From Pseudomonas mosselii (GTDB lineage Bacteria > Pseudomonadota > Gammaproteobacteria > Pseudomonadales > Pseudomonadaceae): DNA of 64,000 bases. Positions 11,227 to 19,204 of the stretch are shown here, piece after piece; within the stretch, counting starts at the first letter, position 1, and each line of letters opens with the position of its first letter. Below the pieces are notes generated by a model. It was not told the origin of the DNA, did not search any database, and saw only the letters and a list, made by a program, of their open reading frames with translations. The translations under genes and the position numbers were made by a program. The DNA is taken from positions 4,185,501-4,249,500 of the forward strand of contig NZ_CP081966.1 in the NCBI RefSeq assembly GCF_019823065.1, read 5' to 3'.

Positions 11227-11856
11227 ATGTTGAATATGCACTCAGTCTTTATAGTTGATGACCATCCCGTCATACGCCTGGCAATACGGATGTTGCTGGA
11301 AAACCAGGGATACAAGGTAGTCGGTGAATCGGACAATGGCGTGGACGCCATGCAGATTATCCGTGAAACCCCGCCCGATCTGGTTATCCTCGACATCAGC
11401 ATCCCCAAGCTGGACGGTCTGGAAATGCTTTCGCGCCTGCAGGCCATGGCCATTCCGCTGAAGGTTCTGGTACTGACCGCCCAAGCACCGGCCCTGTTCG
11501 CCGTGCGCTGCATGCATTCCGGCGCTGCCGGGTATGTGTGCAAACAGGAAGACCTCAGTGAATTGCTCAGCGCCATCAAGGCCGTACTGTCGGGATATAA
11601 CTATTTTCCCAGCCAGGCGCTCAATCCACCTCCAACAGGTAGCAACCAGGAGCTGGAGCTGTTTCGCCAAGTCAACGACCGGGAACTCATGGTCTTGCAA
11701 CTATTTGCTCAGGGACGCAGCAACAAGGAGATCGCCAAGGGCATGTTCCTCAGCAACAAGACTGTCAGCACCTACAAGAAACGCCTGATGCACAAGTTGC
11801 GCGCCAGCACATTGGTGGAGTTGATCGACGTCGCCAAGCGCAACGCGCTGGTCTGA
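11227..11856 (+). CDS. BvgA/EvgA-like response regulator (NarL/LuxR type)
   Basis: A 209-residue two-domain regulator. The receiver (about 5-120) has the acidic pair Asp11-Asp12 in IVDDHPVIRLAIRMLLE, phospho-acceptor Asp56 in LVILDISIPKLDGLEML, and Lys in a VCKQEDL segment near 105. The LuxR-type helix-turn-helix (about 148-206) contains LFAQGRSNKEIAKGMFLSNK. The wording is closest to Bordetella BvgA and E. coli EvgA (IPKLDGLE). ATG 11227 is used; ATG 11236 (MHSVFIVDDH) is equally possible, with GGA eight bases before it. Four bases separate it from the BvgS-like kinase gene, so the pair is an operon. It presumably receives phosphate from that kinase. Target genes are unknown. Confidence 0.9.
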   Translation: MLNMHSVFIVDDHPVIRLAIRMLLENQGYKVVGESDNGVDAMQIIRETPPDLVILDISIPKLDGLEMLSRLQAMAIPLKVLVLTAQAPALFAVRCMHSGAAGYVCKQEDLSELLSAIKAVLSGYNYFPSQALNPPPTGSNQELELFRQVNDRELMVLQLFAQGRSNKEIAKGMFLSNKTVSTYKKRLMHKLRASTLVELIDVAKRNALV

Positions 11857-11860
11857 GGTC

Positions 11861-14800
11861 ATGATGTGGAGGTGTATCGTTACATCGCTGCTCTGCCTCG
11901 GGCTGGGTACGCCACTGCAAGGCGCCGGCGTGACCGTCGACACGGGCCGGACCTATACCCTGCTCAGCCGCTCGGCGCCTGCTTCCGTCCAGCCGTCCCT
12001 GACACCCGCCCAGCGCGAATGGCTCGCAGAGCGCCAGGAACTGGTACTGGGTACCTCGGCTCCCGACTACCCACCATTCGACATTGCAACCGGTGGGCGC
12101 GAGTACCAAGGACTGACCGCCGACTACGCCGGCCTGGTCGGCAGCGCCTTGGGCCTGCCGGTCCGGGTGCAGCGTTTTCCCAGCCGGCCGGCCGCGGTCG
12201 CCGCACTGAAAAGCGGCCATATCGACCTGCTGGGTAGCGCCAACGGCTATGAGGCGGTGACCCAGGGTCTTGCATTGTCGCTCCCCTACGCCATTGACCA
12301 ACCGGTGCTGGTAACCCGCGAGGATGAAACCCGGGCGCTGGACACCGGTCTCGCAGGCATGCGCCTGAGCATGCTGTATCACTACCTGCCGCCCGGGGAG
12401 ATCCGCGCCAACTATCCAAAGGCCGAGTTACTTACCTTCGAGTCGTCCACACAGGCACTGAATGCCGTGGCCTTCGAGCAGGCCGACGTGTTCATCGGTG
12501 ACACCATCTCTACTCATTACCTGATCAGTCAGGGCCACCTGCCGCACCTGCGCATGGCCAACTTCGGTAAGCACGAAGCCGTGGGCTTCAGTTTTGCCAT
12601 GCGCGAGGACGCGCGCATCCTTCAGTCCCTGGTGGACGCCGCGCTCGACGCCCAGCCCAACGCCACCCGCAACGACATCTTCAAGCGCTGGAGTGCCAGC
12701 AGCGGCAGCCTGCTGACTGACCGCAAGCTACAGCTATCGGTACGCGAGGAAAAGTGGCTGAGCGAGCACCCGATCATGCGGGTGGTGGTCAACGATACTG
12801 CAGCCCCCCTGACATTCTTCGACAACAATGACCGCCTGCGAGGCATTGTCGCCGACCTGCTCGAACTGATCCGCCTGCGTACCGGCCTGCGCTTCGAGAT
12901 TCGTCGCGCGAGTGGCGATGGCGACATGATCGACCAGCTTGAGTCTGGTCGTGCCGACATCATCGCCAGCCTCTCCACCGATGCCCGTCGGGTCAATCCA
13001 CTGCAGGTCAGCCGCCCCTACCTGGAAAGCGCCTATGTGCTGGTCAGCCACACCGGCAACGACCAACCCAGCAGCCTGAAGCAACTCAAGGGCAAGCGTG
13101 TCGCCGTGCCTCGCGACAGCACGGTGGCCACCCTGCTGACGACACGCCACCCAGGCATCCACCAGGTCGCCACCGAAAGCACCTACTACTCCATGGTGCT
13201 GCTCGGCAGCGGCGCGGTGGATGCGGCGATCGCCACCCTGATCGATGCCAACCACATGCTCGCTACCAGCAACGATCTGGTCATCCGCAGCACCGTGGGC
13301 ACGGAGCCAGCGGCGTTCTCCATGGCGACCGCCGCTGACGCCAGCGAACTGGGTGCAATACTCGACAAAGCATTGCTGAGCATTTCGCCGGAGGAACTGG
13401 GCGTGATCAACAGTCGCTGGCGGGACCACGGCCTGCAGGACGACGCCTACTGGCGCAACTACCGTCGGGTAATCCTGCAGGTGGTGGGGGTGATTGCCGT
13501 CCTGTTGGTGCTCGCACTGGTATGGAATGCCCGGCTGCGCCGCCAGATCAAACAGCGCCAGCGGGCCGAGCGGGCGCTGAACGACCAGTTGGAGTTCATG
13601 GGCGCGTTGCTCAACGGCACGCCTCATCCGATGTATGTACGCGATCGTGAAGGACGCCTGCAAAGCTGCAACGACAGCTACCTGCAGGCGGTCGGCGCCG
13701 ACCTCGAGCAGGTTCTGGGCAAACGCCTGGAGGATGCGCCCTACAGCGACTGCGACTACACACTCCAAGTCCAGGACGACTACCAGCGGGTAATGGCGCA
13801 GGGTAAGCCGTTGATTCTCGACCGCCCGCTGCGCCTGAAGGACCGCGACCTGACGATCTATCACTGGATCCTGCCCTACCGCGATTCGCTGGGCGAAATG
13901 CAAGGCATCATCGGTGGCTGGATCGACATCAGCGAACGCCGCAACCTGGTCCAGGACCTGCGCCTGGCCAAGCAGCAGGCCGATGATGCCAACCGAGCCA
14001 AGAGCACTTTCCTGGCCACCATCAGCCATGAGATCCGTACTCCGATGAACGCACTCATCGGCATGCTTGAGCTGGCCCTTAGACATGCCGATCAGGGCAA
14101 GCTGGACCGCCCGGCGCTGGAGGTCGCCCATCATTCGGCCAGTGACCTGCTGGGGCTGATCGGCGACATCCTGGACATCGCCCGTATCGAGTCAGGACAA
14201 ATGTCCCTGGCCCCCGAACCTGTAGACCTCGCGGCCCTGATCGAGTCGGTAGGACGTGTGTTCGATGGCCTGGCCCGACACAAGGGCCTGGTACTGGACA
14301 TCGTGATCGCCAGCGAGGCACGCTGCCATGCGATGCTTGACCCGCTGCGTTTCAAGCAGGTGCTGTCGAACCTGGTGAGCAATGCGATCAAGTTCACCGA
14401 ACAAGGACAGGTGCGCATCACCGCCAGGGTGCGCAACGACTGCGAGCAAGACTTGCCGACGCTCGACCTCGAAGTCCGTGACAGCGGTATCGGGATCCAC
14501 GAGCAAGACCTGCCGCGCCTGTTCTCTCCCTTCGTGCAAGCCAACCCCCATAGCGTCGGTGCCCGAGCCGGCACCGGGCTCGGGCTGGTCATCAGCCGCG
14601 ATCTGTGCGCGATGATGGGCGGCGAGCTCACCCTGCAGAGCCTGCAGGGTGTCGGTACCCGCGTGCGCTTGGTGATGCCCTTGCAATGTGTCGAATCAGT
14701 AGCGGTCCTGCCGCGACTCGCCACGGACATCCTGCAACCCGAGCAGCAGTTGAACATCCTGGTGGTAGACGACCACCCGGCCAACCTGCTGTTGATGGCC

Positions 14801-15496
14801 CAGCAACTGAACTACCTGGGGTTGAGCCAGGAAAGTGCCGAAGAGGGATGCGAAGGGTTGCGCAAATGGCGCGAGGGCTGCTTCGATGTACTCATCGTCG
14901 ATTGCAACATGCCGCAGATGAATGGCTACCAGCTGGCCAGAGCTGTGCGCATGGAAGAGCGCCTGCAGGATCGGCCACGCTGTACCATCCTGGGCTACAC
15001 CGCCAATGCCCAGCCCGAGGTGCGTCAGCAGTGTCTCGACGCCGGCATGGACGACTGCCTGCTCAAACCCATCGGCCTGCAAGTGCTGGGGCAACGCCTG
15101 AAGGGCATTGCACGGATCCCCCGACAGGACCACGGCAAGTCTGCCCCGCCCCCACGCTTCGACCTTGAAGGCCTGTCCGTGATCGTCGGCGACAACCTCG
15201 CCGATCGCGACCGCATTCTCGACACTTTGCTTCTGAGCCTGCGCCAGGACCTGAAAATTCTGATGGCCATAGATCCGCAACGTGAAGGTGCCGAGCTGTC
15301 GCTACAGGCACACAAGATCCTCAGCGCGGGGCGAATGCTGGATGCGCAGGCATTGATCGAAGCGTGTGAAGCGCTGGAGGAGACGAACTTGTCACAGGCA
15401 GAACTGAAAAGGCGTCGCCAGGTGCTGGCGCGGCACATGCGCCGCGTGGAGAAGGCCCTGGCCAGGCAGCGGGAGCGCCTGGCCGAAGCCAAATAA
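11861..15496 (+). CDS. BvgS-like unorthodox hybrid sensor kinase
   Basis: A 1211-residue membrane phosphorelay kinase. Domains in order: N-terminal signal or anchor (1-22); two periplasmic Venus-flytrap (SBP_bac_3) domains, about 45-275 and 290-525; one membrane helix (about 537-558); a PAS domain (about 580-690); HisKA with His723 in ATISHEIRTPMNALIGM; HATPase ending GTGLGLVISRDLCAMMGG; a receiver with Asp1014 in LIVDCNMPQMNG; and an HPt with His1151 in AHKILSAGRM. All four phosphotransfer elements look intact. In this family tandem flytrap domains hold the kinase active or inactive depending on small ligands. Its ligand cannot be read from sequence. It is coupled to the BvgA-like gene and ends in a strong hairpin. 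Confidence 0.93.
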   Translation: MMWRCIVTSLLCLGLGTPLQGAGVTVDTGRTYTLLSRSAPASVQPSLTPAQREWLAERQELVLGTSAPDYPPFDIATGGREYQGLTADYAGLVGSALGLPVRVQRFPSRPAAVAALKSGHIDLLGSANGYEAVTQGLALSLPYAIDQPVLVTREDETRALDTGLAGMRLSMLYHYLPPGEIRANYPKAELLTFESSTQALNAVAFEQADVFIGDTISTHYLISQGHLPHLRMANFGKHEAVGFSFAMREDARILQSLVDAALDAQPNATRNDIFKRWSASSGSLLTDRKLQLSVREEKWLSEHPIMRVVVNDTAAPLTFFDNNDRLRGIVADLLELIRLRTGLRFEIRRASGDGDMIDQLESGRADIIASLSTDARRVNPLQVSRPYLESAYVLVSHTGNDQPSSLKQLKGKRVAVPRDSTVATLLTTRHPGIHQVATESTYYSMVLLGSGAVDAAIATLIDANHMLATSNDLVIRSTVGTEPAAFSMATAADASELGAILDKALLSISPEELGVINSRWRDHGLQDDAYWRNYRRVILQVVGVIAVLLVLALVWNARLRRQIKQRQRAERALNDQLEFMGALLNGTPHPMYVRDREGRLQSCNDSYLQAVGADLEQVLGKRLEDAPYSDCDYTLQVQDDYQRVMAQGKPLILDRPLRLKDRDLTIYHWILPYRDSLGEMQGIIGGWIDISERRNLVQDLRLAKQQADDANRAKSTFLATISHEIRTPMNALIGMLELALRHADQGKLDRPALEVAHHSASDLLGLIGDILDIARIESGQMSLAPEPVDLAALIESVGRVFDGLARHKGLVLDIVIASEARCHAMLDPLRFKQVLSNLVSNAIKFTEQGQVRITARVRNDCEQDLPTLDLEVRDSGIGIHEQDLPRLFSPFVQANPHSVGARAGTGLGLVISRDLCAMMGGELTLQSLQGVGTRVRLVMPLQCVESVAVLPRLATDILQPEQQLNILVVDDHPANLLLMAQQLNYLGLSQESAEEGCEGLRKWREGCFDVLIVDCNMPQMNGYQLARAVRMEERLQDRPRCTILGYTANAQPEVRQQCLDAGMDDCLLKPIGLQVLGQRLKGIARIPRQDHGKSAPPPRFDLEGLSVIVGDNLADRDRILDTLLLSLRQDLKILMAIDPQREGAELSLQAHKILSAGRMLDAQALIEACEALEETNLSQAELKRRRQVLARHMRRVEKALARQRERLAEAK

Positions 15497-15524
15497 GGGT
15501 GGTACAGGCCGTACCGCCCTTATT
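15492..15524. terminator. Bidirectional hairpin between bvgS-like and yggL genes
   Basis: Arms AATAAGGGTGGTAC (15492-15505) and GTACCGCCCTTATT (15511-15524) pair over 14 bp with one G-T wobble and a 5-base loop. The kinase stop codon TAA lies inside the left arm, and the yggL stop is two bases beyond the right arm. U-rich ends occur on both transcripts (TTATT and its mirror), so it probably ends both convergent messages. Confidence 0.75.
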
Positions 15525-15526
15525 GA

Positions 15527-15871
15527 TCAGGAAGCCGGATTGACCGGTTTTTCCGGGTACCAGGCGTCCAGCAGCGGGCTGACTTCGATCTTGGTCAGTT
15601 CGCTGCGGCCTTTCAGCCAGGCTTCGACAGCGGCGCGCTGTTCTTCGCTGACCGAACCGCGGGTAGCCTTGCAGACCAGGCCGAAGTCGTCACCGCCGAC
15701 GTAGTCCAGGCCGTTGGCATCCATGGCTTCAGCCAGGAAAGCGTCGAGGAAGGCATCAATGGCTTCATCGGACAGGTCTTCCTTGAAGTCCAGGTTCAGT
15801 TCGAAACCCAGCTCCTGGAATTCGTCCACGCACAGTTTCTTGCGCAGGCGACGGGAACGGTTGGTAGCCAT
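15527..15871 (-). CDS. yggL: YggL/DUF469 family protein
   Basis: A 114-residue acidic protein with a short basic start (MATNRSRRLRKKLCVDEFQE) and the family's conserved core ELGFELNLDFKEDLSDEAID, then GLDYVGGDD. E. coli YggL is a small DUF469 protein reported to associate with ribosome assembly. The biochemical role here is not evident. A good AGGA-type site (GAGAGGATTGTTTC) lies upstream of ATG 15871. It is monocistronic, convergent with the BvgS-like gene and divergent from dacB. Confidence 0.88.
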   Translation of the reverse strand: MATNRSRRLRKKLCVDEFQELGFELNLDFKEDLSDEAIDAFLDAFLAEAMDANGLDYVGGDDFGLVCKATRGSVSEEQRAAVEAWLKGRSELTKIEVSPLLDAWYPEKPVNPAS

Positions 15872-16057
15872 GAAACAATCCTCTCAATTAATTACGCGCG
15901 GCACTTTACCAGTTTCCGGCGCCTAACGGCGCTTTTCCGTCGAATGAAGCCCATGCACGTTCTGCTTGGGGCATAATGCGCACTACATTTTGTCCTGGGG
16001 CCATCACTTCCTACAGCCCCGTTGTCTTTTCCCCTCGCCTGCAGGGTTTGTCCATTT

Positions 16058-17521
16058 ATGATCAAGACGCTCCGCCCACTGCTGCTCGCCGGCCTGTTCC
16101 TGCCCCTTTCGCTGTCCGTGCAGGCCGCCACCGTCAACACCAGCCTGCCACCCAAGGTGCAGCAGGCGCTCAAGACCAACAAGCTACAGGACTCTGCCCT
16201 GTCCCTGGTCATGCTGCCACTGGATGGCCCGGGCACGGCAACCGTGTTCAACGCCGACGTGTCGGTCAACCCGGCCTCGACCATGAAACTGGTCACCACC
16301 TACGCCGCGCTGGAACTGCTGGGGCCGACCTTCCAATGGAAGACCGAGTTCTATACAGACGGTACCCTGAGCAATGGCGTGCTCAACGGCAACCTGTACC
16401 TCAAGGGTGGCGGCGACCCCAAGCTGAACATGGAGAAGCTCTGGCTGCTGATGCGCGATCTGCGCGCCAACGGTGTGCGCACCGTGACCGGCGACCTGGT
16501 CCTTGACCGTAGCCACTTCGTGCAGCCCAACCTGCCGCAGTTCGATGACGACGGCGGCGACGAGAACAAGCCGTTCCTGGTCAAGCCGGACTCTTTGCTG
16601 GTCAACCTCAAAGCCCTGCGCTTCGTCGCCCGCAACGACGGTGGCAAGGTCAATGTCTCGGTCGAGCCGCCGATCGCCAGCATCCGCATCGACAACCAGG
16701 TCAAGGCCGTGGCCGGCAAGCAGTGCACCGGCGATGTGCGCTACAACCCGGTAGTCCAGCCGGACGGTGTCAGCGTGACGATCAGTGGCCAGCTCGCCGA
16801 TGGCTGCAACTCGCAGACCTATCTGTCACTGCTGGACCACCCGACCTACGCGGCCGGCGCCGTGCGGGCGATCTGGAACGAGCTGGGCGGCAGCATCCAG
16901 GGCCGTGACCGCATCGAGAACGTGCCCAAGAGCGCTCGCCTGTTGGCCCGCGCTTTCTCGCCGGACTTGGTCGAAGTCATCCGCGATATCAACAAGTACA
17001 GCAACAACACCATGGCCCAGCAGCTTTTCCTGAGCCTTGGCGCGCAATTCCGCACCGACGCTGACGGCGACGACGCCCGTGCCGCCCAGCGTGTGGTGCG
17101 ACAGTGGATGGCCAAGAAAGGCATCACTTCGCCGCACCTGGTGATGGAGAACGGCTCGGGCCTGTCCCGTGCCGAGCGGGTCAGCACCCGAGAGATGGCG
17201 GCACTGTTGCAAGCGGCCTGGAAGAGTCCTTACGCGGCGGAGTTCATCAGCTCGATGCCGCTGGTAGGGATGGACGGCACCATGCGCAAGCGGCTCAAGC
17301 GCACGGCCGTGACCGGTGAAGGGCACATCAAGACCGGGACCCTGAATACCGTGCGGGCGATTGCCGGGTTCAGCCGGGACAGTAACGGGCACACCTGGGC
17401 GGTGGCGGCCATTCTCAATGATCCCAAGCCTTGGGGGGCTTCCCAGGTGCTGGACCAGGTGTTGCTGGATCTTTACCGGCAGCCGAAGGCGGGGAATGGG
17501 ACTGTTGGGGTGATGCCTTGA
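16058..17521 (+). CDS. dacB: D-alanyl-D-alanine carboxypeptidase/endopeptidase (PBP4)
   Basis: A 487-residue class C low-molecular-mass penicillin-binding protein of the S13 family, acting in the periplasm on peptidoglycan cross-links. A signal peptide covers about residues 1-24 (MIKTLRPLLLAGLFLPLSLS, cleavage near VQAA). Active-site motifs: SxxK at Ser74-Lys77 in NPASTMKL; SxN at Ser315-Asn317 in KYSNNTM; KTG at Lys425-Gly427 in GHIKTGTLN. ATG 16058 is preferred because it begins the signal peptide; the frame is open 12 codons upstream. The last 60 or so codons shift towards GGG, GTG, TTG and CGG. The 3' side runs into the palindromic repeat carrying the IS. Confidence 0.93.
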   Translation: MIKTLRPLLLAGLFLPLSLSVQAATVNTSLPPKVQQALKTNKLQDSALSLVMLPLDGPGTATVFNADVSVNPASTMKLVTTYAALELLGPTFQWKTEFYTDGTLSNGVLNGNLYLKGGGDPKLNMEKLWLLMRDLRANGVRTVTGDLVLDRSHFVQPNLPQFDDDGGDENKPFLVKPDSLLVNLKALRFVARNDGGKVNVSVEPPIASIRIDNQVKAVAGKQCTGDVRYNPVVQPDGVSVTISGQLADGCNSQTYLSLLDHPTYAAGAVRAIWNELGGSIQGRDRIENVPKSARLLARAFSPDLVEVIRDINKYSNNTMAQQLFLSLGAQFRTDADGDDARAAQRVVRQWMAKKGITSPHLVMENGSGLSRAERVSTREMAALLQAAWKSPYAAEFISSMPLVGMDGTMRKRLKRTAVTGEGHIKTGTLNTVRAIAGFSRDSNGHTWAVAAILNDPKPWGASQVLDQVLLDLYRQPKAGNGTVGVMP

Positions 17522-17576
17522 TTTGAGTGGGCTTGGGCTTTCAGGGTGGTGGTTTTGAGGGTTGTAAGCGCATTTA

Positions 17577-17655
17577 TTGGCGATGGTGACGCATAGTCAC
17601 CTTCTCGCCCTTACGGCCAGCCCTTTCAAGGTGTTGAAAATTAGCGTTCGACTTG
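17577..17655. repeat. Left arm of a palindromic intergenic repeat split by an IS
   Basis: The arm contains GGCGATGGTGACGCATAGTC, then CGCCCTTACGGCCAGCCC and CTTTCAAGGT. The same order, inverted, is found at about 19093-19165. The block GCGATGGTGACGC...AGTCACC...CGCCCTTACGGC also occurs at 49711-49750 and, inverted, at 49551-49585. This is therefore a family of related intergenic elements. Before IS insertion the two arms would have been separated by roughly 80 bp. Confidence 0.7.
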
Positions 17656-17663
17656 GAATTGCC
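17656..17663. repeat. Target-site duplication, left copy
   Basis: GAATTGCC directly abuts the left end of the IS element and is repeated exactly at 19026-19033, on the other side. Eight bases is the usual duplication length for the IS256 family. Confidence 0.85.
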
Positions 17664-19025
17664 GGAAGTGTCAGATTTTTTGTGTGCGGGCCGGTAACGG
17701 CCTGCCGTCAGGCAGGCCCTGACTTTCACCAGGTCGGCCTGATGAACCGATCTCCGTACAAAATCGCGAATTGATTCATCGCACTTTTCCAATCATGCGC
17801 CGCTGAGCCCCAGTTCGCCGTGATGTTTCGCAGCCCCAGCCAGATCAGCTTGGTAGCTGCATCATCGTTCGGGAAATGGCCTCGGGTCTTGATGATCTTG
17901 CGCAGCTGGGCATTGATACTCTCGATGGCGTTGGTGGTGTAGATCACTTTCCGGATGGCTGGTGGGAAGACAAAGAAGGGAATCACTCGATCCCAGGCGC
18001 GTCTCCAGGCCGCAACGACCGTTGGATACTGCTTGCCCCAGGGCCCGTTTTCAAACTCATCGAGTGCCTGCTCAGCCGCTTCGGCGTTGATGGCCTGGTA
18101 GATCGGCTTGAGCGCCTTGGCCAGTGCCCGCCGCTTGTCCCAGGCTGCAAAGTCCAGGCTGTTGCGGATCAGGTGCACGATGCACGTCTGCAGCGTCGTC
18201 TCTGGAAACACGGCGCTGAGAGCCTCTGGCATGCCTTTGAGGCCATCGGTCACGGCAATCAGCACATCCTCGACACCACGTGTCTTGAGATCGTTAAAGA
18301 CCTTCATCCAGAACTTCGCACCCTCGGTGTTCTCGATCCAGATGCCCAAGATATCGCGCGTCCCGTCGGGTAGAACGCCCAGCGCCAAGTAAATGGCCTT
18401 GTTGCGCACCAAGCCTTCTTCGCGGATCTTCACCCGCAGTGCATCGAAGAAAATGACCGGGTACATGGGCTCCAGTGGCCGCTGCTGCCACGCGCCAATT
18501 TCTTCCATGACCTCGTCTGTCACAGAGCTGATGAAGTCGGGTGAGACCTCTGTTCCATACTGCTCGGACAGAAAGGCTCGGATCTCTCTGACCGTCATGC
18601 CACGGGCGTACATGGCGATGATCTTGTCATCGAAACCGGTGTACCGCCGCTCATGCTTGGGGATGAGAATGGGCGCAAAACTGCCGTCTCGGTCACGAGG
18701 AATTTCCAGCCGCAGCGGGCCATCGCCGGTCAAAACCGTCTTGCCACTCTTGCCGTTACGCTGGTTGGTTTCATCCTCTGGGCGCTGCGCGCCCGGCGGA
18801 TAACCCAGGTGGTGGCCAAGTTCAGCGTGCAGAGCGCGTTCGATCAAGGCCTTCTTGAACGCCGCAGAGGCATCCTCGATAGCCTCTGCGGTCATCAGGC
18901 CCTCACCGAACTGCTCCAGCAGCTCTTTGGGGATTTTGGGCAGGTCACGCAAGGGTTTCTTTTTGGTTGGCATACATGCACCTCTTACTCATGTTATGCC
19001 CGAACACAAAATTTCTGACACCCTC
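17664..19025 (-). mobile_element. IS256-family insertion sequence, complete, 1362 bp
   Basis: Bounded by the 8-bp duplication GAATTGCC. Terminal inverted repeats are GGAAGTGTCAGATTTTTTGT at the left end and, read inward from the right end, GAGGGTGTCAGAAATTTTGT; both continue with a GT.CGGGC block. One transposase gene fills the element on the minus strand with no frameshift. The intact gene, ends and duplication suggest recent, possibly still active, transposition. The target is the base of a perfect hairpin (14-bp arms, 19028-19058) inside a palindromic repeat. Confidence 0.9.
17726..18973 (-). CDS. IS256-family (mutator-type) transposase
   Basis: A 415-residue DDE transposase (PF00872). 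The catalytic triad is visible as Asp177 (YPVIFFDALRVKI), Asp243 (IAVTDGLKGMPEAL) and Glu351 (TTNAIESINAQLRKI). The family signature C-x2-H appears at Cys264-His267 (LQTCIVHLIRNSLD). Length is normal for the family, and no stop or frameshift interrupts it. ATG 18973 begins MPTKKKPLRDLPKIPKE and is preceded by AGAGGTGCATGT on its strand. It acts on the inverted repeats that bound the element. There are no passenger genes. Confidence 0.95.
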   Translation of the reverse strand: MPTKKKPLRDLPKIPKELLEQFGEGLMTAEAIEDASAAFKKALIERALHAELGHHLGYPPGAQRPEDETNQRNGKSGKTVLTGDGPLRLEIPRDRDGSFAPILIPKHERRYTGFDDKIIAMYARGMTVREIRAFLSEQYGTEVSPDFISSVTDEVMEEIGAWQQRPLEPMYPVIFFDALRVKIREEGLVRNKAIYLALGVLPDGTRDILGIWIENTEGAKFWMKVFNDLKTRGVEDVLIAVTDGLKGMPEALSAVFPETTLQTCIVHLIRNSLDFAAWDKRRALAKALKPIYQAINAEAAEQALDEFENGPWGKQYPTVVAAWRRAWDRVIPFFVFPPAIRKVIYTTNAIESINAQLRKIIKTRGHFPNDDAATKLIWLGLRNITANWGSAAHDWKSAMNQFAILYGDRFIRPTW

Positions 19026-19058
19026 GAATTGCCGGGGTCGCTTTGCGACCCCGGCAAT
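19026..19058. repeat. Right target duplication and hairpin of the disrupted repeat
   Basis: GAATTGCC (19026-19033) is the right-hand target duplication. It overlaps a perfect hairpin, ATTGCCGGGGTCGC (19028-19041), loop TTT, GCGACCCCGGCAAT (19045-19058). The element therefore landed at the base of a stem. Confidence 0.8.
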
Positions 19059-19084
19059 ATTGAGCTGGAAACGTCATATCTCAA

Positions 19085-19170
19085 AAATCGCAAGACCTTG
19101 AAAGGGCTGGCCGTAAGGGCGCAAAGGTGACTAAGCGTCGACATCAAAAATGAATGCGCATAAAACCTTC
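19085..19170. repeat. Right arm of the palindromic repeat split by the IS
   Basis: Read on the minus strand this arm gives GCGCATTCATTTTTGATGTC, then GACGCTTAGTCACCTTTGCG and CCCTTACGGCCAGCCCTTTC. That parallels the left arm at 17577-17655 with roughly one mismatch in five by eye. It lies 35 bp from the 3' end of the diguanylate cyclase gene. Confidence 0.7.
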
Positions 19171-19204
19171 AACACAAACAATCAAACAACAGACCAAGCT
19201 TAAC

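Noticed and set aside
17664..19025. Composite transposon or passenger genes in the IS
   Set aside because: Only one transposase gene lies between the inverted repeats, and no second IS copy is in the window.
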